Shown here one piece after another: positions 29,901 through 37,876 of a stretch of DNA of 62,881 nt (within the stretch, counting starts at the first letter, position 1; each line of letters opens with the position of its first letter). This stretch comes from Lusitaniella coriacea LEGE 07157 (lineage in GTDB: Bacteria > Cyanobacteriota > Cyanobacteriia > Cyanobacteriales > Spirulinaceae): NCBI RefSeq assembly GCF_015207425.1, contig NZ_JADEWZ010000030.1, positions 1 to 62,881 of the forward strand, read 5' to 3'. The notes under the pieces were generated by a model. It had not been told where the DNA came from, did not search any database, and worked only from the letters and a program-made list of their open reading frames with translations. The position numbers and the translations under genes were made by a program.

Positions 29901-30634
29901 AACTTAATAACAATTATAACGCCCCAATTGCTGTTTGTAAAGCCGCCGTTTTATACGTTTTCCGAACTCTTGTAGACGACGAAATCCCCCTCAATGCAGG
30001 ATGTCTTGAACCCTTAAACATCATTGTTCCTAAAGGCTGTTTGCTCAACCCGGAATACCCGGCTGCCGTTGTTGCGGGAAACGTCGAAACCTCCCAACAC
30101 ATTACCGACTGTTTGTACGGCGCATTAGGACTTATTGCCGCCTCTCAAGGAACCATGAATAACTTCACCTTCGGCAACGAAAAATATCAATATTACGAAA
30201 CCATTTGTGGCGGTTCCGGTGCGGGAGAAACCTTCAACGGCACCGACGCAATTCAAACCCACATGACCAACTCTCGCTTAACCGACCCCGAAGTTTTGGA
30301 ATGGCGATTTCCCGTGCGATTAGAAGAATTTAAAATTCGCCCGAATAGTGGCGGAAAAGGCAAGTATTCTGGAGGAAATGGAACCATCCGGAAAATTCGT
30401 TTTCTCGAACCCATGACCGCTGCAATTTTATCCAGTCGCCGCCAAATTCCTCCCTTTGGGTTGCGTGGCGCAGAAGCAGGCGCAACGGGTAAAAATCGGG
30501 TCGAACGTTGCGATGGAACCCTTGAAGAATTGGGAAGTACGGCAACCGTTCAGATGCAACCGGGAGATGCTTTTATTGTTGAAACTCCTGGCGGTGGAGG
30601 ATTTGGTCGTTCAGCAAAAAGCGGTGCCGATTGA
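26972..30634 (+). CDS. 5-oxoprolinase (HyuA-HyuB fusion)
   Basis: ATP-dependent enzyme that opens 5-oxo-L-proline to glutamate, recycling the cyclised glutamate formed in glutathione turnover and protein breakdown. The 1220 residues combine both halves: HyuA-like, from FWIDRGGTFTDIV at the N terminus, with the phosphate-binding FDMGGTSTDVS near 297; and HyuB-like, starting near 705 (DPILLEIFNNLFSS), with RGHHADIGG and GGGGFG near the end. Full-length like eukaryotic OPLAH and cyanobacterial homologues. The ATG at 26972 gives MSTPQRWQFWIDRGG; a TTG three codons upstream was not used. Hydantoinase specificity is an alternative, but the fused form favours 5-oxoprolinase. Confidence 0.92.
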   Translation: MSTPQRWQFWIDRGGTFTDIVAQCPDGRIVVHKLLSENPERYSDAPIQGIRDLMGLAANEPIPTEQIEAVKMGTTVATNALLERKGDRVVLAITQGYKDALRIGYQNRPNIFAREIILPEMLYDRAIEVEERYSARGEELTPVNLKKVKIDLQAAYDEGIRSCAIALLHGYRYPHHEEQVAEIAVAIGFTQISISHRVSPLMKLISRGDTTVVDAYLSPILRRYVDRVASQLEISPRELEPDSKTRVRLLFMQSNGGLTDAQQFQGKDSILSGPAGGVVGAVKASQLAGFDKIIGFDMGGTSTDVSHYAGEYERNFETEVAGVRLCAPMMSIHTIAAGGGSIIQFDGARYRVGPESAGANPGPASYGRGGDLTVTDCNVMVGKLQPEFFPKVFGKDGDEPLNAEIVREKFAQLTAEIGDNRTPEAVATGFLAIAVDKMAKAIEKISLQRGYDVSQYTLCCFGAAGGQHACLIADALGMQRIFIHPYAGVLSAYGIGLADIRVLREQAVEGKLNDSILPQLEGEFVALVQQGKGELEHQDTPNVEQATILRQVRLKYEGTDSTLVVDFDNCLAMRQQFEALHQQRYGFIMGEKELIVEAISVELICPTYTPEEEIIPQERESLPCENASVKMYVANCWQDTPVYTRENLQPGDIITSPAIIIEPTGTNIIEPGWQGEVNERNHLILVRIAPLKIEVEDKSKNSNTPDPILLEIFNNLFSSIAEQMGTALQNTSYSVNIKERLDFSCAIFDSQGQLIANAPHIPVHLGSMSESVQSLIDARGNTLQSGDVYAINNPYNGGTHLPDITVITPVFSQNSNASPLFYVASRGHHADIGGITPGSMPSHSTTVEEEGILLDNFQLVHRGEFREQELFNLLTSGNYPARNPNQNLADLQAQIAANEKGIQELNRAIAHYGLETVQTYMQHVRDNAEASVRKAINALKDGSFSVELDTGGKIEVDIAIDRASQNATLDFRRTSSQLNNNYNAPIAVCKAAVLYVFRTLVDDEIPLNAGCLEPLNIIVPKGCLLNPEYPAAVVAGNVETSQHITDCLYGALGLIAASQGTMNNFTFGNEKYQYYETICGGSGAGETFNGTDAIQTHMTNSRLTDPEVLEWRFPVRLEEFKIRPNSGGKGKYSGGNGTIRKIRFLEPMTAAILSSRRQIPPFGLRGAEAGATGKNRVERCDGTLEELGSTATVQMQPGDAFIVETPGGGGFGRSAKSGAD

Positions 30635-30653
30635 ACGGTGCAAAACGAATAGC

Positions 30654-30758
30654 TATAGCAGTCGCCAAAACAGTTAGGACAACAGCCAAAGCTGAAAGCT
30701 TTACGGGTCAAGGTTTTCCCTTCTTCCCTCTGCCTCCTGCCTCCTGCCTTTTGCTATA
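30654..30758 (-). repeat. Dispersed element, copy 1
   Basis: On the minus strand it reads GGCAGGAGGCAGGAGGCAGA, a variable A/G-rich part, then a conserved part including TTGGCTGTTGTCCTAACTGTT (30669-30689). The ends carry TATAGCA (30654-30660) and TGCTATA (30752-30758) as short inverted repeats. The same arrangement recurs at 50174-50346 in the other orientation. It overlaps the last codons of the deacetylase-like gene. Confidence 0.75.
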
Positions 30759-31679
30759 ACTCGCTGTCAAACAACTCTCAATTGTTGCCACAACAGATTT
30801 CCCCAAGGAAGGAAGATCGTAGCCGCCTTCTAAGCCAAAGACAATGCGGTGCGTCAACGGTAAAATCAAATGAGTGAATACACCGTAATCCTGGGGTTGC
30901 AAGTCCATTCCCGACAGAGGATCGTCGCGATTGGCATCGTATCCCGCACTAACAACGAGCAAATCAGGTTGAAAATTTTGTAAGAAGGGGATAACTTGCC
31001 CCTCAAATGCCGTTTGATATTCCGTTACGGTACTGCGGGGGGAGAGCGGAATATTGAGGACATTTTCGTGCATTCCCCGTTCTTCTGAGCGACCTGTATA
31101 GGGATAACCGGGGGATTGATGTAGCGAACAATAGGCGATGCGAGGATTGCTTTCGGTAATGTGTTGCGTGCCGTTACCGTGGTGAACGTCCCAGTCTAAG
31201 ATTGCCACGCGATCGATATTCGGCTGAGTGAGGGCGTATTCCGCCGCGATCGCGGCATTGGAAAATAAACAAAATCCCATCCCCATTTTACGCTCTGCGT
31301 GGTGTCCCGGCGGGCGGGCAAGGACAAAAACAGGAGAATTATCGTTGAGGGCGCGATCGACCCCATCCAGCCACGCACTGACCGCAAGGAGCGCAATTTC
31401 ATAGCTTTGGGGACAAACGAGAGTATCCATATCCAACATTCCGCCCCCCTCCTCGGCAATTTGGCGAACGAGATTGATGTAGTCTTGAGCGTGTGCCTGT
31501 TGTATCCAGGGTAAAACTTCTCGTCGATCCACAGGAGTTGGGGCATTCCATTGGATGCGATCTGCCCAATTTGTTGCGTTAATCGCTTCAATAATAGCGG
31601 TTAGGCGTTCGCGGCGTTCGGGGTGAAAGCGCCCGTTATCGCGCTCTAGAAAGCGCTCGGAATAAATAATGGGAAACAT
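30708..31679 (-). CDS. Histone deacetylase-family (class II-like) amidohydrolase
   Basis: Zinc-dependent deacetylase fold; bacterial members act on acetylpolyamines, acetoin-related substrates or acetyl-lysine, and the substrate here is unknown. Catalytic elements: RPPGHHAE (paired histidines), DWDVHHGNGTQ (Asp and His zinc ligands), the later Asp in VVSAGYDANRDDPL and GLEGGYD near the end. The ATG at 31679 (MFPIIYSERFLERDNG) matches the family start; a longer frame to 31721 was not used. The C terminus SYSKRQEAGGRGKKGKP is not family-like: it is encoded by the inserted repeat element, which supplies the present stop codon. Confidence 0.9.
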   Translation of the reverse strand: MFPIIYSERFLERDNGRFHPERRERLTAIIEAINATNWADRIQWNAPTPVDRREVLPWIQQAHAQDYINLVRQIAEEGGGMLDMDTLVCPQSYEIALLAVSAWLDGVDRALNDNSPVFVLARPPGHHAERKMGMGFCLFSNAAIAAEYALTQPNIDRVAILDWDVHHGNGTQHITESNPRIAYCSLHQSPGYPYTGRSEERGMHENVLNIPLSPRSTVTEYQTAFEGQVIPFLQNFQPDLLVVSAGYDANRDDPLSGMDLQPQDYGVFTHLILPLTHRIVFGLEGGYDLPSLGKSVVATIESCLTASYSKRQEAGGRGKKGKP

Positions 31680-31780
31680 ATTGAAATCTTCTAAAACCCT
31701 CTCTGCTAGGTTTGCGAGCATTCAGATATCAGTGCTTGAATCGCCCTTGCGAACAGACAACTGACTGCTGATAGCTTTAA

Positions 31781-32245
31781 CTAGGTCTTACTTAAATCTA
31801 ACGTTTTAAGCTGGGATTCGTAGGAGTTGATTTTGCTGTTGAGTTCGCGAATGCGGCGGGATAGGGTGCGAGTAATATTGATGGCAATTTCTGGGGTTTC
31901 TTCAATAGCATCGATAAGCTGTAATTGGTTGAGGGTGAGGCATTCACAGTTTTCTACTGTTGTCACCGATGCCGATCGCGGTTCGGCATCAAACAGGGAC
32001 ATTTCCCCGAAAAAGGTTCCCTTTTCCAAACGGGCTAAATCGCGATCGCCGACGTGAACGCGAACTCGACCTGAAATCACAACGTACAGCGATCGCCCCT
32101 CTTCCCCTTGCTCAAAAATCGTATGCTCGGCAGGAAAGGATAGCTCGTCCATTGCAGAAGCGAGTTTGACAAGAAACTCATCTCGCAAGTCCTGGAAAAT
32201 GGAGACGCGCCTGATAAACAATAAGCGATCGAAGCTACTTAACAT
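31781..32245 (-). CDS. Cyclic-nucleotide-binding domain protein
   Basis: Single CRP-like sensor domain with a short helical tail and no DNA-binding domain. The phosphate-binding cassette FGEMSLFDAEPRSAS (79-93) has the Glu and Arg that contact cyclic nucleotide, so cAMP or cGMP binding is plausible. The helical segment (about 120-150) is probably a coiled coil. It lies 184 bases downstream of the MFS/HEAT membrane-protein gene on the same strand. Relatives of that protein in other bacteria may carry a cNMP domain in one chain, so the two products may act together (inference). Confidence 0.88.
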   Translation of the reverse strand: MLSSFDRLLFIRRVSIFQDLRDEFLVKLASAMDELSFPAEHTIFEQGEEGRSLYVVISGRVRVHVGDRDLARLEKGTFFGEMSLFDAEPRSASVTTVENCECLTLNQLQLIDAIEETPEIAINITRTLSRRIRELNSKINSYESQLKTLDLSKT

Positions 32246-32429
32246 TGTAATTTAGCCATTGGTCGGGATTAGGGTCGAGTTGCGCTTTTAATGTAGCAAT
32301 GGAAACCAATAATTTAGAGAGACTGACCCGCGCTGAGTCGCTGTTTATTTGCTAACGACGAATAAAGCACTATCATACCAATGACAAAGGGGCAATTTGT
32401 CAGTCTATCTCAACAGATTATTCAGTTCC

Positions 32430-35411
32430 TTATCCTAGCTCCACTTTTAGGCTATCCACCTGAGCGGCAACAAGAGGGTCTGGATCGTTTCTCAGGATGG
32501 GGAGCAATTCCAGACAAGTCCTTGGGCTGGCTTCTTTGAGGTAGGACAAGACCGCTTCGCGCACGAAGCTACTGGGATGGCTCAAGCAGGCGAGGGTGGC
32601 TTCTCGCGTGACTGCCCAACGCTGGGCGCGAGCGGCATGGAAGCAACAGGCAAGGGTCCAGTCTGAGAGGAAGTGCCGAAACTCTAATAATCGCAGCACG
32701 CGATCGCGGGGAGTCATGGCTCGGTAGGGCATTAATTCGGCAAAATCCTGAAGCCGTTCTGCAATGGGTCGTCGTTCTAATACTCTGATAAAAACCTGTT
32801 TTTGGGGAATATCGATGGTATTGTCCAAAATTTCTAATCCCAGCGCCATGCTATTTTCCGAGTCGGAATCGAGGTTTAAAATCGCGGCTTGGATTGCGCT
32901 TAAAGGATAAAGCAATTTCATGAGTAAGAAGCAGCGATCGATAATATCTTTTTGCATTCCTTCCAATGCCGCGTACAAGAACTCCGCTTCTGTTCCCTCA
33001 ACCCCTTCGGGATCGAGATCCACAAGGGCAGCAAAAACTTGAGCGAGTATCAAGAGTTCCTGTTCGATCAATTGTTCTACACCACTGCGTCCCAAGCGAT
33101 TGAGAACGGCTTCAATTCCAGGCTCCCCGGCGACTTTTAGCAAAATCCGCAGCAAATTCCGTCGGTGGGTTCCCCAACTAGACATGAGCTGTTGCGTGAG
33201 AATGTTTAGAGCCTCTTGGCTGCCAATTTCCGCGATCGCGCTCCCGGCTTGGGAACGTAAAAAATCGAGCTTGCGATCGTCCTCCAATAATGCCGCTAAC
33301 AGGGGTAAAATCTCGTCTTCCAAGCGAGACAAGGCGCGTTTTGCTGCTTCTCTAGTCGATTTGTAATAGAGTCCTTTAATTAAAGAAGGATAGTATTCCC
33401 TTAGATGTTTGTTCGCGATCGCCTCCAAAAGAGCGCAACGCACCCGTGCCGACTCATCCTGCAATAACTCCGGGACGTAACGCTGCAACAAGCTCGGATC
33501 GGTTTCTCGCTGCTGAAGGGCTTGAATGGCAATCTCCCGTTCCCGTTCCCGTTTTGAGGTCAACATTGCTTCTAGGGCAGTGAGCGCTTCTGCTCTTTCT
33601 GAGGGTTGACCGCGACCCAAAATGAGTCCTGTTGCCGTTCCCCGAACAATGGGGTCCACGCGATCGTGCAAATACGCCGCCAGCGTACTCGTCTCCAACT
33701 CCGGTTGCGAAAGCCAGATGTAGCGCAGCGCCAGCGCCAACACGTCTAAACTCGGTTTCTGCTCGATCAAGCGCTGAACGTCGCCTAGGTAATTGGGATT
33801 GGGATATTTGAGCATCACCTCCATACACTCGTGCTGCAAGCGAGGCGGGAAAAGGGTTAAGCGCGGTGCAAGAATTTCCCCTGCACCTTCAGGATCGATG
33901 CGATCGAGAAGTTGAATACACGAACGTTGGTCTTCTTCAGTGGTTTTTCGATCCAAAGAGTCAATAATTGCCCGTTTAAAGGCTTTAAGATCCACATTAG
34001 AAAAGCCCAAACGTCCCTGTTCCGCACTTTGAACCAATAAACTTACATAACTCGCCCTCAAAAGGAGCGCGCTAAACGCCCAGCAAACGGAAAAGAGAAT
34101 AATTGCGCCAATAAACACCCCCCCTTGTAGTTGCCTGACCACCTCCTCAGATCGACCGGGATTGGCACGGCTGACCAACCAAATCACCGCACCGATACTG
34201 GCTCCAGTGAGTCCTGTTGAGAGGGGTTCGGCAATTCCTTGCACCCTCGCTTGCATCGAACTGCGAATCTCTGAGGGAAGGGGTTGAAAAAGAAACGGTT
34301 CGATCCCGGCAATTAAGGTATAGCGCAGTAGCTCATCAAAAAACTTGAGCATGACCGCGCCGAAAAAGAGAATTTGCGCGCTGTCGAGGGCGAGCAATCC
34401 CGTGAGGTCGAAGGTAATGGTCAAAAAGCCGAGAAAAGAGAGGGAGATCGGGAGAAACATCGCGGCGATAAAAACCCCCAATCGCTCTACGGCACGACTG
34501 GAGACGAACCATTGGGTTGTGAGTTCAAAAAGCCCCAAACACCCGGAAAATAGTCCCAAAAAGGCAGCTAAGTCTACGGTTTCTGGGTAGACTCTCTCTA
34601 ACTCCCCAAAGAATTGGAATTCTACTAATAAAAAGAGAACTTCTCCCAAGATGAAGAAGATGAAGAGGGGAATAATATACTTGCGTAGGGTGCTTCCCGT
34701 TCGGCGCGTGGAGTAGTTGGGTTGCAGTTCGTCGAGTTCCCGAACTGGCGTGTCGGGAAAGGCTTGTTTGTAGCGTTTGCTCAGGTATAGCAGCGTCCAT
34801 CCCCCAAAGAGGATCATCGTTGCGGCAACGAGGATAACGTTTTTTAAGCCGATGAGCAAGACGAGGATGGGCAGGGAGAAACCAGAGATTACGTCTCCCA
34901 CGAGCAACCCGCTAGAGATAATGGGGTAGGTTCGCTTGATTTCTCGAATGTTGAAGAGTTGGTTGGCGGCAACTTGGGAGTTGAGATCGTTGAGAATTTC
35001 TTCTGCATCCATCCACAATCGCAGGGCAAAAGAGGTTCCCAGCGCAAACATCCCGTTGAGGGCTTCAATGTCTAAGCCGATGCGAAAGAAGATCAGGGGG
35101 ACAGCCATGACCACCGCGATCGTGCCAAAAACTCGTTTGAGGGGTAAATTATTTTGCAGCCAGGAGTAGAGAATCCCCAAGCTCGATCCCATCAAGGCGC
35201 TGGCAATGTAAATGACGGGCAATCCTTCTGCCCCAAATCCTTGTAAAAAGATGGCAATTGTGGTTTGTTCGAGCCAGAGTAAGCCAACGGATGTAATGGT
35301 ATAGAAAGCGAACATTAGTAACGTTCGTTCGCCTTCTTCGGGGCGCAAATTGAGAATTTTGAGAATCTTCTGTCCCCAGAGACTCCTGTTTTTTGCCGTT
35401 TTTGACTTCAT
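32430..35411 (-). CDS. MFS/nucleotide-translocase-like membrane protein with HEAT repeats
   Basis: A 993-residue two-part protein. Residues about 25-455 contain around twelve hydrophobic helices in a pattern resembling MFS and ATP/ADP-translocase-type carriers (SVGLLWLEQTTIAIFLQGFG early; the charged helix FFDELLRYTLIAGIEPFLFQ near 355-375). Residues about 470-993 are a soluble array of helical HEAT-like repeats, seen in recurring stretches such as EREIAIQALQQRE and SSFVREAVLSYLKEASP. Transported substrate unknown. The cNMP-binding gene lies downstream in the same orientation. Neither end looks truncated. Confidence 0.82.
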   Translation of the reverse strand: MKSKTAKNRSLWGQKILKILNLRPEEGERTLLMFAFYTITSVGLLWLEQTTIAIFLQGFGAEGLPVIYIASALMGSSLGILYSWLQNNLPLKRVFGTIAVVMAVPLIFFRIGLDIEALNGMFALGTSFALRLWMDAEEILNDLNSQVAANQLFNIREIKRTYPIISSGLLVGDVISGFSLPILVLLIGLKNVILVAATMILFGGWTLLYLSKRYKQAFPDTPVRELDELQPNYSTRRTGSTLRKYIIPLFIFFILGEVLFLLVEFQFFGELERVYPETVDLAAFLGLFSGCLGLFELTTQWFVSSRAVERLGVFIAAMFLPISLSFLGFLTITFDLTGLLALDSAQILFFGAVMLKFFDELLRYTLIAGIEPFLFQPLPSEIRSSMQARVQGIAEPLSTGLTGASIGAVIWLVSRANPGRSEEVVRQLQGGVFIGAIILFSVCWAFSALLLRASYVSLLVQSAEQGRLGFSNVDLKAFKRAIIDSLDRKTTEEDQRSCIQLLDRIDPEGAGEILAPRLTLFPPRLQHECMEVMLKYPNPNYLGDVQRLIEQKPSLDVLALALRYIWLSQPELETSTLAAYLHDRVDPIVRGTATGLILGRGQPSERAEALTALEAMLTSKREREREIAIQALQQRETDPSLLQRYVPELLQDESARVRCALLEAIANKHLREYYPSLIKGLYYKSTREAAKRALSRLEDEILPLLAALLEDDRKLDFLRSQAGSAIAEIGSQEALNILTQQLMSSWGTHRRNLLRILLKVAGEPGIEAVLNRLGRSGVEQLIEQELLILAQVFAALVDLDPEGVEGTEAEFLYAALEGMQKDIIDRCFLLMKLLYPLSAIQAAILNLDSDSENSMALGLEILDNTIDIPQKQVFIRVLERRPIAERLQDFAELMPYRAMTPRDRVLRLLEFRHFLSDWTLACCFHAARAQRWAVTREATLACLSHPSSFVREAVLSYLKEASPRTCLELLPILRNDPDPLVAAQVDSLKVELG

Positions 35412-35547
35412 AGGATGGGGTCAGCAGCAAGCTGTGGGTTGTCCGAAATGTGTGTTGTCAGTTTTCTATATCGTCTAAGGTTAACAAAACCAATGGGAGA
35501 TCGCTGACAAGGGACAATTTACAACGGACAACCAGTAACAGACAAAT

Positions 35548-36081
35548 TTATTTTTTCGGCGCGAGCATCATCATCATATTGCGTCCTTCTCGTTTGGGTG
35601 CTTGCTGCAATTCCGCAACCTCTCCCAAGTCTTCTGCCATTCGCTTGAGCAAGTTTTCTGCCAAATTCGCGTGTTGAATTTCTCGCCCTCGAAAGATAAT
35701 TGTGGCTTTGACCTTATCGCCGGATTTGAGAAAGCGTCGTGCGTTATTCACTCTTACTTGATAGTCATGCTCGTCAATTTTGTAGCGCATTTTTACTTCT
35801 TTTACGTCGGCGTTGTGTTGCTTTTTCCGAGCTTCTCGTTCTTTTTTCTCTTTTTCGTATTTATATTTACCGTAATCCATGACCTTGCAAACCGGAGGCT
35901 CGGATTTATCGCTGACGAGAACCAGGTCTAGTTCTCTTTGTTCTGCTAAACGCCGACCTTCTTCAGAGGAGATGACCCCAACTTGCGAACCATCAACATC
36001 AATGACCCGAATTTTTGGAAAACGAATTCTTTCATTGATTTGCGGCAGGTCGCGACGAGTCCTTGGATTGTGTTTGTTCAC
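35548..36081 (-). CDS. infC: Translation initiation factor IF-3
   Basis: Binds the 30S subunit, checks initiator tRNA pairing and keeps subunits apart. Family start [19 protein letters not shown], the linker helix rich in lysine ([17 protein letters not shown]) and the C-terminal domain [18 protein letters not shown] through [14 protein letters not shown] are all present. 177 residues, normal for cyanobacteria. The start codon is GTG with no strong ribosome binding site. E. coli infC uses the rare AUU for autoregulation; here no AUU alternative in frame is more convincing. No rpmI/rplT genes follow, so infC stands apart from that operon here. Confidence 0.95.
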   Translation of the reverse strand: MNKHNPRTRRDLPQINERIRFPKIRVIDVDGSQVGVISSEEGRRLAEQRELDLVLVSDKSEPPVCKVMDYGKYKYEKEKKEREARKKQHNADVKEVKMRYKIDEHDYQVRVNNARRFLKSGDKVKATIIFRGREIQHANLAENLLKRMAEDLGEVAELQQAPKREGRNMMMMLAPKK

Positions 36082-36345
36082 AGGTCTATGCTTAATATCA
36101 GTAGTGGCGCGTTACAAGCGAGAAAAGTGCTTCAAGAAATTTCAAGGATGTACTCCGTGCTTCAAAAGCTTTTGGAGCTGATATTTAGGATGATTCAGAC
36201 TCCACTATGTTACCCCAACTTTTTTGTTAAAGAGGCGTTGGTAAAGAATCCTAACCCTGTTGAAGGAGGGTACGCTCTCTGGTTAATCGTCTGGGTTAAG
36301 ATCGATATTGTGTAAATATTTTTTAAGAGCGGGAGCGCGATCGCG

Positions 36346-37275
36346 GTGGAACAGTGGCAGCAACGGATTGGCACGCAACGAGACTGGGTTTGGCGGGGGT
36401 GGCAAACGCGCTACTGTTATTTGCGACCGACTCAGCCTCCCGGTCAAACGCCTTTGATTCTTCTCCACGGTTTTGGGGCATCGGTGGAGCATTGGCGGCA
36501 GAATATGCCCGCCCTTTGTGGCGATCGCGGGGTGTATGCGCTAGATTTGTTGGGGTTTGGGGCATCGCGCAAGGCGATCGCGCCCTACAGTGCTTATTTG
36601 TGGGCGGAACAGGTTTACGAGTTTTGGCAAACCTTTATTGGCGAACCGGTGGTTTTGGTGGGCAATTCTCTGGGTTCGTTGGTCAGTCTGACTGCGGCTG
36701 CGGCTTATCCGGACATGGCGCGCGCGATCGCGCTCCTCAATTTACCCGATGTTTCCCTACGCCAAAAAGCACTTTCCCCCTGGCTTCAGCCCATTGTCAA
36801 TACTGTTGAAAGTTGGGTGGGTTCTCCCCTCGCGATCAAAACCCTCCTCCGTTTTCTCCGCCGTCCCGCAACCATTCGCCGTTGGGCGAGTTTAGCCTAC
36901 GACAATCCCGATACGATTACCGAGGAACTTGTGGCAATTCTCTCTCGACCCGCTTACGATGACGAGGCGGGAGACACGTTTTACTCGCTGTTTCAATCGG
37001 TGCGACGACCGCAATTTTCCCCTCCCGCACAAGGGGTATTGCCAACCCTCGACATTCCCATTCTGCTGGGATGGGGTCGCCAAGATCGTATGGTTCCCTT
37101 TAATCTTTCGCGCGCGTTTATCGGCTTAAATCCTAACTTAGAGTTTGTCGCGTTTGAGGGGGCGGGTCACTGTCCCCACGATGAGTGTCCGGAACTGTTT
37201 AATCGTATCTTCCTAGAGTGGTTGGCGCGTACCGTTGAAGCTCAATCGCTCCTGCAACCCCTTGCGGAGGGTTGA
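36346..37275 (+). CDS. Alpha/beta-fold hydrolase
   Basis: Serine hydrolase fold of 309 residues. Oxyanion motif HGFGAS (41-46), nucleophile elbow GNSLGS with Ser108, acid Asp247 in GWGRQDRMVP and base His275 in GAGHCPHDE form a complete triad. Substrate not predictable; homologues are common in cyanobacteria and plastids, some annotated as pheophytin- or lipid-related. The GTG start at 36346 has GGGAG ten bases upstream, and a HIP1 site (GCGATCGC) lies between them. The decayed IS end begins 6 bases after its stop. Confidence 0.88.
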   Translation: MEQWQQRIGTQRDWVWRGWQTRYCYLRPTQPPGQTPLILLHGFGASVEHWRQNMPALCGDRGVYALDLLGFGASRKAIAPYSAYLWAEQVYEFWQTFIGEPVVLVGNSLGSLVSLTAAAAYPDMARAIALLNLPDVSLRQKALSPWLQPIVNTVESWVGSPLAIKTLLRFLRRPATIRRWASLAYDNPDTITEELVAILSRPAYDDEAGDTFYSLFQSVRRPQFSPPAQGVLPTLDIPILLGWGRQDRMVPFNLSRAFIGLNPNLEFVAFEGAGHCPHDECPELFNRIFLEWLARTVEAQSLLQPLAEG

Positions 37276-37280
37276 CATCC

Positions 37281-37330
37281 TCCCCTCCCTAAGCCACTTC
37301 GCTACGCAAGCGTGTCTTTGAGGGAGGGGA
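37281..37330 (-). mobile_element. Right-end hairpin of a decayed IS200/IS605-type element
   Basis: TCCCCTCCCT (37281-37290) and AGGGAGGGGA (37321-37330) are a perfect 10-bp inverted repeat with an internal small stem (CTTCGCTACGCAAG). A subterminal hairpin at the 3' side of a tnpB-type gene is how IS200/IS605 right ends look. It overlaps the last codons of the tnpB remnant. Confidence 0.65.
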
Positions 37331-37622
37331 TTCCTAATTCTCGCGAACTAGGTTTTCTGCTTCGTCCCCCACCAACTAGAGCATTGGTAACGATGCTCCC
37401 CGTCGCTCTGAGTCCACAGACATTTTCCAGCACGCTATGCCCTAGCGCACGGTCGTCACAAGCTGCCGAACTCAATTCGGCAGACGCGACCTTACTTACT
37501 CCACGATTTCTAATTTCTTGACTGGCTGCTACATCTTTTGTGGTTCTGTATCCACACTCATCGCAATGGTGAAAGCGAATATAGCGTTTTCGTTTGGGAT
37601 GTGGAACTGGACGTGACTGCAA
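37302..37622 (-). pseudogene. tnpB (IS200/IS605 OrfB) 3' remnant
   Basis: About 105 C-terminal codons of a TnpB-type RNA-guided nuclease gene. Visible: the second half of the zinc finger and the last RuvC segment, HHCDECGYRTTKDVAASQEI followed by RNRG, then the poorly conserved tail LGIPSLKD. The catalytic core with the first RuvC residues, and the partner tnpA, are absent. The 5' break is abrupt at about 37620, next to a GGCAGTAGGCAGTAGGCAG tract. The piece cannot encode an active nuclease. It lies just after the alpha/beta hydrolase gene in the opposite orientation. Confidence 0.82.
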
Positions 37623-37876
37623 AAGGCAGTAGGCAGTAGGCAGAAGTAGAAAGAGATACAGGTGTTATTTGGGGATATAAGAAATCTGTGTTGGGTTTCA
37701 CGCTTCATTTGAAAACGCTATATACGCTGATGTAGCCTAGTAGAGGAGGGCGTAAGTCTGCCCACGATTGAATTAATCGGTTGACATTTGCTACCGCGAG
37801 GCACAGCAAAGAATAGTAGGTTCAATTTCTGCCGCCTTCTACTAGTTAAACAACAAGATTGCACGTCTCTCTCAAT

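Noticed and set aside
35500-35547. Repeated GACAA words downstream of infC
   Set aside because: Short degenerate direct repeats of this type are common in cyanobacterial spacers; no structure or function could be supported.
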